DNA of 64,000 bases, taken from assembly GCA_014529385.2 (NCBI GenBank), contig CM043945.1, positions 98,620,612 through 98,684,611 of the forward strand, given 5' to 3'. The notes beneath the pieces are model-generated. The model made no database searches and was not told the DNA's origin. It worked only from the letters and a program-made list of their open reading frames with translations. Every line of letters begins with the position of its first letter. The stretch's first letter is position 1. Of this stretch, positions 21,741 to 33,545 are shown in pieces. Made by a program: the position numbers and the translations under genes. The DNA is from Adiantum capillus-veneris. Lineage: Eukaryota > Streptophyta > Polypodiopsida > Polypodiales > Pteridaceae.

Positions 21741-23206
21741 TTGCTCATTCGTGTGGTCACCATGTACTCAAGGTTGATGTTTCCTGCCAAGACCTTGTCT
21801 TTGGTGAAGTTGTATTGTAGCTCAATGTGCTTTGTATGCTATTGAGGTTGTCACAATAGATAACAACCGACCTTTGCACCAAAGTCATGAAGTAGCAATC
21901 CCAATTAGCATGCTACCTCACATTCCACCACTGCAGCACCCCTGTACTCTCCCTATACTCTGCCTATGTACTCAAGAGAGCAACCGTAGGTTTCTTCTTA
22001 CTGCTCCATGTGATAGGAGCACTCCCAAGTGAAAACATGGAGCCACTGGTAGACCTGCAATCATATGTACTACCATACCACTTCGCATCTGTGTAGCCAT
22101 AAAGCTGTAACTCCACATCATTCCTATAAAACAACGCATAATCCAAAGTAGGACTCACATAGCACAAAGTGCACCGCATCCAGGTGTGATTTCCTGGGAG
22201 ACTGCATAAACTGAGTCACCAATCCAACTATGTAGCTTAAGTCTAGACACGAGCTAGTCAAGTAGATCAAGATGCCCACAATCTTCATGTACATGATAGC
22301 ATTCTCAAGAACTTGACCTGCATCCTTTCCCAACTTCAAATTCTAATCTAAGGGCATTGCAATTAGCTTAAAATGAGACATACCATACTTTCTCAACATG
22401 TCCAAATCATATTTCCTTTGTGATAGCGATACACCCTCTTTGTGAGAATTCATTCAATGCCCAAGAAATATCTCAAGTCGAGTCCCAAGTCTTTCATCTC
22501 AAACTTCTGTATAAGTAGAGCCTGTACACTACATTATCACATCCAACAATCAAATCATTCACATAGATGCATATCACCATAATTTGTGCCTCATTATTTT
22601 GCATATACAATGAATGATTTTCATAAGAAATTTCAAAGCTCAATGAAATGATGAACGCCAGAATCCTCTCATACAAAGCTCTAGGTGCTTGCTTCAGCCC
22701 ATACATTGATTTCTTTTACCTGCAATAGAAGGTCACATAGCCTCATATTTCCATAAATTTGTGGCTGCTGCATATACATAACTTCCTTGAAGTTTCCATT
22801 CAGAATGCATTCTTTACATCCATTTCCTTCAACACCCATTTTAACGTGGAAACCACTGCAGTAAACACACAAATGGTAGCCATCTTGGCTACAAGGATGA
22901 ATGTCTCCTCATAATCAATCCCATAATTAAGCTTGTGCATAACTCTTGGATACAAGCCTTGCCTTGTATCTGCTCACATTGCCATTAAAATTATGCTTCC
23001 TTTTGTAAACCCACTCACAACCAGTTTCCTTTTACATGTTGGTAATGGCACCAATTCTCATATTCCATTTTCATCAAGTGCAACCATCTCTTCATCCATA
23101 GCTTGCGGCCGTTTTTCATCATTGATGGCATCCTGAAAACATGTGGGTTCTACCTCAACACATACATACCCTCTCTATGCTTACCCAAGAGGGAATAAAG
23201 GACACA
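21741..23206 (-). pseudogene. Copia-B reverse transcriptase and RNase H
   Basis: The minus strand reads, in order: RT start ('DEKRPQAMDEEM' near 23100, 'MDVKNAFLNGNF' near 22830), 'MYGLKQAPRALYERI' near 22700, 'ICIYVNDLIVG' near 22570 (RT active site with Asn in place of the usual first Asp), 'GILIYLTSSCLDLSYIVGLV' near 22250, RNase H 'GYTDAKWYGS' and 'STSGSMFSLGSAPITWSSKK' near 22050, and 'HTKHIELQYNF' near 21830. Frameshifts and stops are present. It continues at 8315 downward across CACTA-2. Integrase and gag are not found upstream, where an LTR-like block begins at 23207. Confidence 0.88.
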
Positions 23207-23554
23207 TGTCAAGCCCCTATACATGTTGCCCCCAATTAAGTCTAAATCCTATTGGATGGCCTATAGGAAGGACCGATGAGAATTCAAAAAATTAAGCTTA
23301 ATATAAACATTTTAGAAAAGCCTATTAAAAGGACCAAAAGAATTTAGACCCAATGAATTCCTATTGGATAGTCTCTCAAGGGGTCCAATGCGAATTAAGC
23401 AGACCATGTTGACTAAGAGAGCCAATAAGATTTTAGCTTCAATTAATTAATGAATTGAGCTCTCTCTCAATGGGGGAAAGAAGGAAACCTATCACAATGC
23501 TACATCCCTTGCATGTTATGTTTCATACCATTGATTGGCTAGGCCCTAGCATGC
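23207..23554. repeat. LTR-like block (copy 1)
   Basis: It starts TGTCAAGCCCC, a common plant LTR start, abruptly after copia-B sequence. It carries internal short repeats ('CCTATTGGAT', 'AAAAGGACC'). The other end is lost because a CACTA end begins at 23555. It may be a solo or truncated LTR inserted in copia-B; the family is not recognised. Confidence 0.4.
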
Positions 23555-23931
23555 CACTATAAGAGGAGAAATTGAGAACCGCCTTTATTATCGCGGATTA
23601 ACAAATGAAAACCACTACAAGAGGTACTTCACATTAGTGACGCTCGCAATGTGACGCTTAAAAGTGAAAATTCACGGCATCTCTAGGTTATTTATAACAT
23701 AGCAGCGCCCATAGCGACGCGGACAAGGGTAAAAAATAAACCGAGCGCGCCCAAAAACTTAGATCTCATATCTAAGTTTTTGGCGCTCAAGCAAGCAAAG
23801 AGGTAACCCGCGCTCTCCCTCTCTCTCTCTCTTTTTTTTCTCCACACACACACATACACGAGGAGAGGAAGGAGAGCCAGGTATGCTCCTTCCCTCTCCT
23901 CTCTCTCATGTTCCCTTCCCCTCTTTCTTTT

Positions 23932-23999
<68 letters not shown>

Positions 24000-24136
24000 A
24001 CAGTGTTTTTGAGAGAGAGAGAGAGAGCGAGAGAGAGAGAGAGAGAGATCACATGCATAAACAGAAAACACACACACACACATGCATAAACAAATAATGC
24101 ATACCAACACACATTGAGAGAGAGGAGAGAACAGAG

Positions 24137-24760
24137 AAGAAGAAGAAGAGAGTTTTAATGTCGTAGGAACCTATCCCAAGAGACCTTAAAGATCTAGCCG
24201 ACGAGGAGTTGAACTCAAGACCTGTTATTCAAGAGTGAAATGGCATAACCAATCTACCACACTTGGGTGATAAAAAGGTTATAAGAGTTATAACATCGTA
24301 GGAAACTATCCCAAGAGACCTTGAAGATCTAGCTGACGAGGAGTTGAACTCAAGACCTGTTATTCAAGAGGGAAATGACATAACCAATCTACCACACTTG
24401 GATGATAGAAAGGTTATACCATTTTCCTCTTTTTATTGGCGCACACACACACACACACACACACACGAGAAGAAGAGAGTTTTAACGTCGTAGGAAATTA
24501 TTCCAAGAGACCTTAAAGATCTAGCCGATGAGGAGTTGAACTCAAGACTTGTTATTCAAGAGGGAAATGGCAGAACCAATCTACCACACTTGGGTGATAG
24601 AAATGTTATACCATTTTCCTATTTTTATTGGCACACACACACACACACACACACCTGAGAAAAAGAGATTTTTAACGTCGTACGAAACTATCCCAAGAGA
24701 CCTTAACGATCTAGCCGACAAGGAGTTGAACTCAAGACCTGTTGAACAAAGAGAAAGAGA
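24137..24760 (-). repeat. tRNA-like unit array (copy 1)
   Basis: Four units (24191-24272, about 24325-24408, 24518-24600 and a truncated one at 24708-24745) recur at 135-195 bp spacing. On the minus strand each full unit has TGGTAGATTGG, matching the Pol III A-box consensus TRGYnnAnnnG. About 34 nt later comes GTTCAACTC, matching the B-box GWTCRAnnC. Units alternate with (CA)n tracts and an 'AACGTCGTAGGAAA' word. Confidence 0.7.
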
Positions 24761-24778
24761 GAGAGAATAAGAAACCAA

Positions 24779-24797
<19 letters not shown>

Positions 24798-24812
<15 letters not shown>

Positions 24813-24818
24813 GGGGGG
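24798..24818. repeat. Poly-G run
   Basis: An uninterrupted run of about 18 G follows a GA microsatellite. An equivalent run is at about 27508-27525 in the second duplication copy. Confidence 0.9.
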
Positions 24819-24974
24819 AAGACGATAGAGAGAGGTAAGGGAGAAAACAAAGAGAGAAAGAGATTATGTTTGATTAGATTTAGGTTTATTTACGTTAGAT
24901 TTAGATTTATGTTAGATTAGATTAGATTTAGGTTTATTTTGAGTTTAAGATTATCGTCAACCCCTCACTCATCC

Positions 24975-25992
24975 ATCTCTGCGTAAACTGACTCACCAAT
25001 CCAACTATGCAACTTATTTCTAGACACGAGCTAGTCAAGTAGATCAAGCTGCCCACAATCTTCATGTACATGGTAGCATTCTCAAGCACTTGACCTGCAT
25101 CCTTTCCCAACTTCAAATTCTAATCTAAGGACATTGCAATTAGCTTACAATCAAACATACCATACTTTCTCAACTTGTCCAAATCATATTTCCTTTGTGA
25201 TAGCGATACACCCTCTTTGTGAGAATACATTCAATGCCCAAGAAATATCTCAAGTCGAGTCCCAAGTCTTTCATCTCAAACTTCTGCATAAGTAGAGCCT
25301 GTACACTCTCTAATTAAACCACTTTATCACATCCAACAATCAAATCATTCACATAGATGTAGATCACCATAATTTGTGCCTCATTATTTTGCATATACAA
25401 TGAATGATTTTCATAAGAAATTTCAAAGCCCAATGAAATGATGAACGCCAGAATCCTCTCATACAAAGCTCTAGGTGCTTGCTTCAGCCCATATAATGAT
25501 TTCTTTTACCTGCAATAGAAGGTCACATAGCCTCATATTTCCATAAATTTGTGGCTGCTGCATATACATAACTTCCTTGAAGTTTCCATTTAGAATGCAT
25601 TCTTTACATCCATTTGCTTCAACACCCATTTTAACATGGAAACCACTGCAGTAAACACATGAATGGTAGCCATCTTGGCTACAAGGATGAATGTCTCCTC
25701 ATAATCAATCCCATAATCTTGTGCATAACCCTTGGATACAAGCCTTGCCTTGTGTCTGCTCACATTGCCATCAAAATTATGCTTCCTTTTGTAAACCCAC
25801 TCACAACCAATTTCCTTTTACATGTTGGTAACGGCACCAATTCTCATATTCCATTTTCATCAAGTGCAATCATCTCTTCATCCATAGCTTGCGGCCGTTT
25901 TTCATCATTGATGGCATCCTGAAAACATGTGGGTTCTACCTCAACACACACATACCCTCTCTAGGCTTACCCAAGAGGGAATAAAGGACACA
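24975..25992 (-). pseudogene. Copia-B reverse transcriptase fragment (duplicate)
   Basis: This repeats 22203-23206 and carries the same RT motifs ('APRALYERI', 'ICIYVNDLI'-like), with further stops. RNase H is absent because the duplication starts inside the RT-RNase H link. Confidence 0.8.
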
Positions 25993-26365
25993 TGTCAAGC
26001 CCCTATACATGTTGCCCCCAATTAAGTCTAAATCCTATTGGATGGCCTATAGAAAGGACCGATGAGAATTCAAAAAATTAAGCTTAATATAAACATTTTA
26101 GAAAAGCCTATTAAAAGGACCAAAAGAATTTAGACCCAATGAATTCCTATTGGATAGTCTCTCAAGGGGTCCAATGCGAATTAAGCAGACCATGTACAAG
26201 CTTAATTCCTATTGGCTAGTTGACTGAGAGAGCCAATAAGATTTTAGCTTCAATTAATTAATGAATTGAGCTCTCTCTCAATGGGGGAAAGAAGTAAACC
26301 TATCACAATGCTACATCCCTTGCATGTTATGTTTTATACCATTGATTGGCTAGGCCCTAGCATGC
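25993..26365. repeat. LTR-like block (copy 2)
   Basis: This is the duplicate of 23207-23554, starting TGTCAAGCCCC and ending at the CACTATAAGAGG of CACTA-5. Confidence 0.4.
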
Positions 26366-26664
26366 CACTATAAGAGGAGAAATTGAGAACCGCCTTTATT
26401 ATTGCGGATTAACAAATGAAAATCACTACAAGAGGTACTTCACATTAGTGACGCTCGCAGTGCGACGCTTAAAAGTGAAAATTCACGGCATCTCTAGTTT
26501 ATTTATAACATAGCAACGCCCATAGCGACGCCGACAAGGGTAAAAAATAAACCGAGAGCGCCCAAAAACTTAGATCTCAGATCTGAGTTTTTGGCGCTCA
26601 AGCAAGCAAAGAGGTAACCCGCGCTCTCCCTCTCTCTCTCTTTCTTCTCCACACACATACACAC

Positions 26665-26670
26665 ACATTG

Positions 26671-26739
<69 letters not shown>

Positions 26740-26742
26740 ACA
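26665..26742. repeat. (GA)n microsatellite
   Basis: About 34 GA units lie in the CACTA-3 leader, next to short CA tracts. Confidence 0.95.
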
Positions 26743-26829
26743 TGCATAAACAAAACACACACACACTTGCATAAACAAAGAATGCATACAAACACACATT
26801 GAGAGAGAGAGAGAGAGAGAGAGAGAAAA

Positions 26830-27133
26830 TAGAGAAGAAGAAGAGAGTTTTAATATCGTAGGAACCTATCCCAAGAGACCTTAAAGATCTAGCCAACGAG
26901 GAGTTGAACTCAAGACTTGTTATTCAAGAGGGTAATGGCATAACCAATCTACCACACTTGGGTGATAGAAAGCTTATAAGAGTGTTAACATCATAGGAAA
27001 ATATCCCAAGAGACCTTGAAGATCTAGCCGACGAGGAGTTGAACTCAAGACCTGTTATTCAAGAGGAAAATGGCATAACCAATCTACCACACTTGGGTGA
27101 TAGAAAGTTTATACCATTTTCCTCTTTTTATTG

Positions 27134-27173
<40 letters not shown>

Positions 27174-27480
27174 AAGAAGAAGAGAGTTTTAACGTCGTAG
27201 GAAATTATTCCAAGAGACCTTAAAGATCTAGCCGATGAGGAGTTGAACTCAAGACCTGTTATTCAAGAGGGAAATGGCAGAACCAATCTACCACACTTGG
27301 GTGATAGAAAGGTTATACCATTTTCCTATTTTTATTGGCACACACACACACACACCCACACACACACACACCTGAGAAGAAGAGAGTTTTAACGTCGTAC
27401 GAAACTATCCCAAGAGACCTTAACGATCTAGCCGACAAGGAGTTGAACTCAAGACCTGTTGAACAAAGAGAAAGAGAGAG
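26830..27480 (-). repeat. tRNA-like unit array (copy 2, in CACTA-3)
   Basis: This has the same four-unit structure as 24137-24760. Units are near 26888-26965, 27025-27105, 27218-27305 and a truncated one near 27425-27460. (CA)n tracts at 27137-27172 and 27339-27372 lie between them. Confidence 0.7.
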
Positions 27481-27816
27481 AGAATAAAAAACCAAAGAGA
27501 GAGAGAGAGGGGGGGGGGGGGGGGGGAGAAGACGAAAGAGAGAGGTAAGGGAGAAAACAAAGAGCAAAAGAGATTATGTTAAAATTTAACTTAGATTAGG
27601 TTAGATTACATTTAGATTTATGTTTATGTTGAGTTTAAGATTAGGTTAGATTTAGATTTACGTTAGATTAGATTTAGGTTTATTTAGGTTAGATTAAATT
27701 AGATTTAGGTTTATTTTGAGTTAGATTTACGTTAGATTAGATTTAGGTTTATTTATGTTAGATTTAGATTTATGTAAGATTAGATTAGATTTAGGTTTAT
27801 TTTGAGTTTAAGATTA

Positions 27817-28134
27817 AATTAGATCTAGATTTATGTTCGATGGACTAGCTTTTTTTAGATTTAGGTTAGATTTTAGTGCATGTCAATGAAGGTGCGCTCA
27901 TGATGTTAAGCATTGTATGAAAAACACTTGCTTGTATGAAAAACACTGAAAAAGACTCCGTTATCCTACATGAGAAAATTTCCTGCGCTCACAACCTCGA
28001 CAGTCCATGCGGACCAGCAATTCCACCTGCATGTTCGACTGCTGCTACCATATAATAAGCCATCATGATCAGCCAATGGAAGAGAAAATTGAGCCTACAC
28101 AGAAATTAGTGATGCAAGATGACAATTGCAAGGG

Positions 28135-28168
<34 letters not shown>

Positions 28169-28490
28169 CACACAACCCGTCAAATCTAGAGTAAGAATTA
28201 AGTGCTTTGAGTAGGCATCAGCTACATTGAAAGAATGGCGTACCTGCATGCTACAGACAAACATCTACTGTGAAAAGATGTTAAGATGCTGTGAAATGCT
28301 ACAGCTAGAGAAGAGGCAAAGGGGTTTTGTCCACTACATGCACTATCATATAGACGTGGGTGTGTAGATTTCTTAAACCCACAAATATAGGCATTGACCA
28401 ATAAAGACGAGATTATAACCCGGTGGTTCTGATCTCCGTGCGGGGATTGGACATGACTAGAGAATGTGAGGTAGTTTACAGTGTGAACAA

Positions 28491-28529
<39 letters not shown>

Positions 28530-28593
28530 AAAGACGGAGGATGCCAATAGAAGATAAAATTTATATCCAAGTTATAAGGTTTTCACCCTCATT
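27817..28593 (+). other. CACTA-3 5' leader
   Basis: AT-rich 'TTAGATTTAGG' repeats are followed by a (CA)n tract at 28135-28166. Then comes the conserved leader block (28388-28472, inverted relative to CACTA-1 as expected from orientation) and a GA tract. The hairpin CACCTC-GGTCTA-GAGGTG present in CACTA-1 is precisely missing here. Confidence 0.7.
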
Positions 28594-31500
28594 ATGAGTA
28601 GTGATGAGGATGTGGGGCCGTCCAACCGAAACACCTATCTCTCAACGAGGATCTTATGTCCTTGTAATCAATGCAAGCATGATGTGCGACGGACAAGACG
28701 TGTTTCTTTGCAGCACGTTTGCGAATTTGGTGAGTTTGATCCATCTATTATAGATCGAGTTTTTGCCAATTATATCGAACTCTGACGCTGGCTACCATGC
28801 AGCAATCTTGCAACCCAATAGACGTGTTCGCAAGCGCTTTGATCAAGCAGCATATGTGAGGCGACAAGATATAGCCTCTAACAGCACGGGGGATGATAAT
28901 GCAGACCACATTCCCAACAAGGCAATGTTTGAGCCCGAGGTCGATGAAATGATGGAGATGATCATGGATTCAAAAAGGCTTATCTATGATGATATGAAAA
29001 GTGAAGCCGATACGCCATTGTATGATGGAGCACGTGTGTTTAGATTGAAGGCGCTCCTGGTTCTTCTCAACATGCAGACAAAGTTTGGATGGAGTGACAG
29101 TAGCTTCATAGCGCTTTTCAGGCGATCTATTACAATGTGTTTACTTTAATAAAAAACTCTAGATGTATAATGATCTGATAGATTTTTACACAATTGTACT
29201 ACATTTTTTTCGCTGTGTAGATCGCTCAAAGAGAACATACTGCCAGCTGATAATGTGATGCCAGATTCCAAAGAGGAAGTAAGAAAGATCTTGTGAAACT
29301 TGGGGATGGATTACAATTCGACCCACGCTTGTCTTAACGACTGCATTCTTTTCAGAGGGGAATACTTAGACATGGAGAAGTGTCCGAAATATGATTCCGA
29401 GAGATATCGAGTAGATCTCCACTTAACAAAAATTCCACAAAAGGTTTTGCAACATTTTCCTCTGCTTCCTCGCATCAAGAATTTCTTCGAATGTAAGTCC
29501 ATGGCCACCCTAGAATCATGGTATGAGGAGAATAAATCTTCGGATGGTGTGCTACGGATTCCTACAGATTGCACAGCCTGGAAACATATAGATGAAACAT
29601 GGTCGGATTTTGCCAGGGAAGCTCAAAATTTGCACCTAGGCCTGGCTATGGATGGTGTAAATCCGTTTGGTCAAAGATCAACATCTTACAGTGTATGGCC
29701 CATTTTCATCGTCAACTACAACATTCCCCCATGGTTGACTACGAATAAGGGGCACCCTAGCATCATGGTATGAGGAGAATAAATCTTCGGATGGTGTGCT
29801 ACGAATTCCTACAGATTGCACATCCTGGAAACATATAGATGAAACATGGTCGGATTTTGCCAGGGAAGCTCAAAATTTGCACCTAGGCCTGGCTATGGAT
29901 GGTGTAAATCCGTTTGGTCAAAGATCAACATCTTACAGTGTATGGCCCATTTTCATGGTCAACTACAACATTCCCCTGTGGTTGACTACGAAGAAGGGGC
30001 ACCCTAGCATCATGGTATGAGGAGAATAAATCTTCGGATGGTGTGCTACGGATTCCTACAGATTGCACAGCCTGGAAACATATAGATGAAACATGGTCGG
30101 ATTTTGCTAGGGAAGCTCAAAATTTGCACCTAGGCCTGGCTATGGATGGCATAAATCCGTTTGGTCAAAGATCAATATCTTATAGTGTATGGCCCGTTTT
30201 CATTGTCAACTACAACATTCCCCTGTGGTTGACTACGAAGAAGGGGCACCTATGGCTAAGCTTGATTGTGCCGAGGCAGTATAAAGTGGAGAATATGGAT
30301 GTGTATCTTTGTCCACTATTGGAAGATCTACAACAATTGTGGATTGACATAGAAGTGGTGGATATGAGTCGCCACACATGTCAACGGAATGCTTTGATCA
30401 GAGGCATTATAATGTAGGCCATGCATGACTCCCTAAAGCGCCATGGATTTTCACGGGAGCCCAAGAACGCAAATTAAAAGAGACCATTCGATCTATGCGG
30501 ACCCCCACTGGCGTAATGCACTCGCTCCAAACGTGTTTTACTAAAGAAGGAAAGCTTACCTGTTTGAAGTCACATGACTGGAATAAAATGTGTCAGGTAT
30601 GTTCATAGTGGGAATTGTGTAACAAATTCGTGTGTGGACTTTAATGTCATTGCTGCACATGTTTTCCAGTTTATTTTACCGGTGGCCATTGAGGGATGTT
30701 TGTATCTTGACGTCCGTAACACAATCTACAAACTTGCAAAGTTGGTGCAATGGATCTCACAAAAGGAGATCAATGTAGACTCCATACCATTCGCCAAACA
30801 AAATGCTATGGAGGTTGTGTACATGTTTAAGAAACACTTTCCTACTACCATGCTAACCATTCAGGTGCATCTTCTTGTTCACATAGTTGATGAGGTGGAA
30901 ATAGGTGGCACAGTACATTCCAGATGGATATTCTTTTTAGAATGTTTCATGAAAATGCTCAAGGGATATGTGCGTCAGAAGGCACGTCCAAAGGGTAGCA
31001 TGATAGAAGCTTGGCTGGTATCAGAGCCCCTAGTGTACATTGGAGAGTGGCTAGACGAATGATAAAGCCAGGGACACGCTATGGTGAACCATAGATGATG
31101 AGCGCATATCTAGGATTGTCATGTGCAATCTCGGTGTTGAGGAGAAGATGATGGAAGATCTAGAGGCTAAAATCAACCGATTTTGCATGCTTCACATTTC
31201 AGTGATGCAAAAGTGGATTTCACAATTTGAGGATGCAAAGCAAGAGCGAAAAAAGGCACAAATCGAGTGGAGACGGGGAAGACGACCACCGATGCACTAT
31301 CCGACGGGTCTGGAGAGCCTACCAACATTCATGAGCTTAAGATGGTTGCACAACCAATTGAGAAGCGCACAATAGTGCGGTGAAGAAGTGACTGATGACG
31401 AGTGGGAGTACTCTCGGGGTTGTACGACCAAGGTATGTTTGCAATGTACGACTAGTGACTTTCTAGATGTTTGAACGGCCACTCATAATCTTTGCTGGTT

Positions 31501-31770
31501 GTAGTATAAGTCATACATAGCAGCATGGTGTAAAGGTTGACGTTTTAGGGTGGAATGGATCAACAAAAAGCGTTTTACTCAAGATTGTGGAATCGTGGCA
31601 AAATTTGAACAGTCTAGTCGACGAGGGTCCTCTGATGCAGATCCTGTGGAGGTGGAACTCACTTACTTCGGCATGCTACAAGAGATTTTGAGGATCGATT
31701 ATAGAGGATTTTTTGTCGACTTGTTCAACGTGCAATGGTTCAAGATAATCATGGAGGGTCGCAACGCTAC
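28594..31770 (+). pseudogene. CACTA-3 TNP2 transposase (degenerate, with triplication)
   Basis: The start 'MSSDEDVGPSNRNTYLS' is shared with CACTA-1. A frameshift lies near 28770. The intron equivalent (about 29123-29219) begins GC instead of GT. The Transposase_21 core ('LAMDGVNPFG') is present three times because of a 247 bp tandem triplication. After 'RGIIM' (30415) the block with 'DPMHIFKNV' is deleted, and the frame resumes at 'APWIFT'-like sequence. The DUF4218-like block is more complete than in CACTA-1 ('FMKMLKGYVRQKARPKGS' kept). The DUF4216-like block at 31550-31770 then runs directly into accessory-gene sequence. No functional transposase is possible. Confidence 0.85.
29513..30253 (+). 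repeat. 247 bp tandem triplication inside TNP2
   Basis: Three head-to-tail copies begin with 'CATGGTATGAGGAGAATAAA'-type sequence at about 29518, 29765 and 30012. They run through 'LAMDGVNPFG' to 'TTKKGH'. Each copy ends with a shift that introduces a stop, so no extended fusion protein results. The copies differ at only a few bases. Confidence 0.92.
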
Positions 31771-32925
31771 TGTGCCGCCGCCGATGCCTCGACATCGCCT
31801 TGTGTTTGATGAGGCTCTTTACCCTCCCCGTCTTTGCATGCCCCCACACCACCCACGACATCACCATCTACACCAGGTTTTGCGCGGCTGACGACCATTC
31901 CTAGCAGCCACACACCACTAGCTATTCCTTCAAGAGTCACTCCAGTCGACACTCCTGGCTTCAGGGCCCAGACTCCATTGGAGACACCTGACCTCTGTAC
32001 CCCCATTGACATGCCTCTAGAGACCTCTGCCGGGACACCCAGGTTCATGCGTCACCGGCGAGAGGGCTTGCCTTACTCCGTCGACTCCAGCGGCAACATC
32101 ATCTTGGATGATGAAGGCAAGAAGGTGATATTGCACATGCGTGGTCTTTGATCTCACGTGTTTAGACACTACATGCTAAACACCTGGAGTGAAGTACCAC
32201 GTGATTTAAAAGACAGAGTCATCAGCATGCTGCATGACGAGTTTCCCATTTTAACATGGGATGACCACTTCAATGAAGACCTGATGAAGGTTTGAATGCA
32301 CGAATACTGCAAGCACAAGTGTTCTGAAGTGCAAAAAGCAATTAAGCATGGTTGGAACGGACCAGATTGGCTGACCAAAGAAGATTGGAAGAATGCAAAG
32401 AAACCAGCACGCGAGAATCCCGACAAGTGGAAGCAACAAAAGGAGGCAGCCAAAGCGTGAGTAGAGGCAGGGAGCTTGTACCACTTGGGGAGCGGTGGGT
32501 GGGCATCATTTGAGGATCTTGCACCACTTGCACCACTTGGGGAGAGGTGGGTGGACATTATTTGAGGCCAATTTTGTAAGTGTTTTCGCATTGCTATTTA
32601 GGTTTGATAGTTTAGGGTTTATGGGTTTTTAAATTCTAACATAATGGATTCTTTGTATGTTTTGACTGTGGTCGATGAAAGTACGTGACCCCACATCGTA
32701 CGAGCATGAGTATGCAAGCAGGAAGGGCTAAAATGCCCTGATGGACATTTTGGCGGCATTGTTAGTATTAGGGTTTACTCTTTTCTATTTGTTGTATTGT
32801 TTTATAAATTTTATGTTTATACTTACAGAAGCTGTCTTATTGTTTTTTTTTGCAGAATCCGACAGTACGCCGCTTGGACGTGATAACACTTCTGATTAGA
32901 CGACGTCAGTCTAGCCGCAGCTAGA
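31771..32925 (+). pseudogene. CACTA-3 accessory gene remnant
   Basis: This sequence matches exon 1 of the CACTA-1 accessory gene ('STPGFARLT', 'TPLETPD', 'GTPRFMRHRREGLPYSV'), then exon 2 near 32670-32755 and exon 3 near 32857-32899, ending in TAG. The 5' part is lost because a deletion fused it to TNP2 at 31770. Frameshifts and stops (for example at 32149) break it. A short 3' repeat of the 'CACTTGGGGAG' segment lies at 32480-32570. Confidence 0.75.
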
Positions 32926-33339
32926 TAGCATTAGTTTCCTTTTGTCATAGCATATGTATCATGAGATGAAGTTTATACGTCTTTTTGTAACTATTGGAAA
33001 ACCATGTATATTTTTTCAATAATAACAATGGTGTTGCAACTATTACATTTGCAAAGTTTAACAATCAAGTGATTTTGCCTATGATGTGTACAATTGTTAT
33101 TGATTTACTTTCATCAATTTACTTTTGTTAGTTTTGCATCTTTATTCTGCAAACAATACTATGGATGATGGAGTTAATGGTTATATTGTCTTGTGGGTGA
33201 CTACTTTGGGTCTATATCTAAGCCTGCACTTTTTTTCAAAGGTGAATCTAGGCTTATCTTGGATTCATTTAGGTTCACTCAATTATTGGAACATTCAATA
33301 TGGTTGATGGTTGAATGCCCTGCCACCAAAAAATTTTCT

Positions 33340-33545
33340 CTCGGACGTCGCTATGAGCGTCGCTATATAACGCTCTACAGCGTCGCTATAAACATCGCTA
33401 TAGGTGGCTTGTAAACGTTTCTATGATCCTCGCTATAGGCGTCACTATATAGTGACGTTCCCGTATCGACGCTGTTAGCGACGGTGTTAACGACGTCGGG
33501 GAGTATAAAAACCCAATGTATTTCTGTTGCTAACAGCGTGACAAG
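33340..33545. repeat. Subterminal repeat array of CACTA-3 3' end
   Basis: This has the same GCGTCGCTATAG-type motifs as 9440-9655, fewer and more decayed, followed by 'AACCCAATGTATTTC' shared with the CACTA-1 left end. Confidence 0.75.

Larger units (their letters stand above)
22200..24953. repeat. Tandem segmental duplication, copy 1
   Basis: This roughly 2.75 kb segment recurs at 24975-27816. It spans copia-B RT, an LTR-like block, the 5' ends of CACTA-5 and CACTA-3 and the tRNA-like array. Breakpoints lie inside copia RT and inside the AT-rich 'TTTAGGTTTATTT' repeats. A ~21 bp filler separates the copies. Copy 1 truncates CACTA-3 after its leader. Confidence 0.9.
23555..24953 (+). mobile_element. 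Truncated CACTA-5 and CACTA-3 5' ends (duplication copy)
   Basis: CACTATAAGAGG at 23555 marks the CACTA-5 end and CACTACAAGAGGTACTTC at 23613 the CACTA-3 end. What follows is the CACTA-3 leader with GCGACGC motifs, CA/CT microsatellites and the tRNA-like array, cut at 24953. No coding sequence is included. Confidence 0.8.
24975..27816. repeat. Tandem segmental duplication, copy 2
   Basis: This is the second copy of 22200-24953, nearly identical. It has about 28 bp present near 26195-26220 that copy 1 lacks, and extra AT-rich repeat units near 27580-27730. This copy continues into complete CACTA-3. Confidence 0.9.

Noticed and set aside
15840-28520. CRISPR-like regular repeats
   Set aside because: Repeats are microsatellites and transposon subterminal motifs without uniform spacers, and this is plant nuclear DNA.
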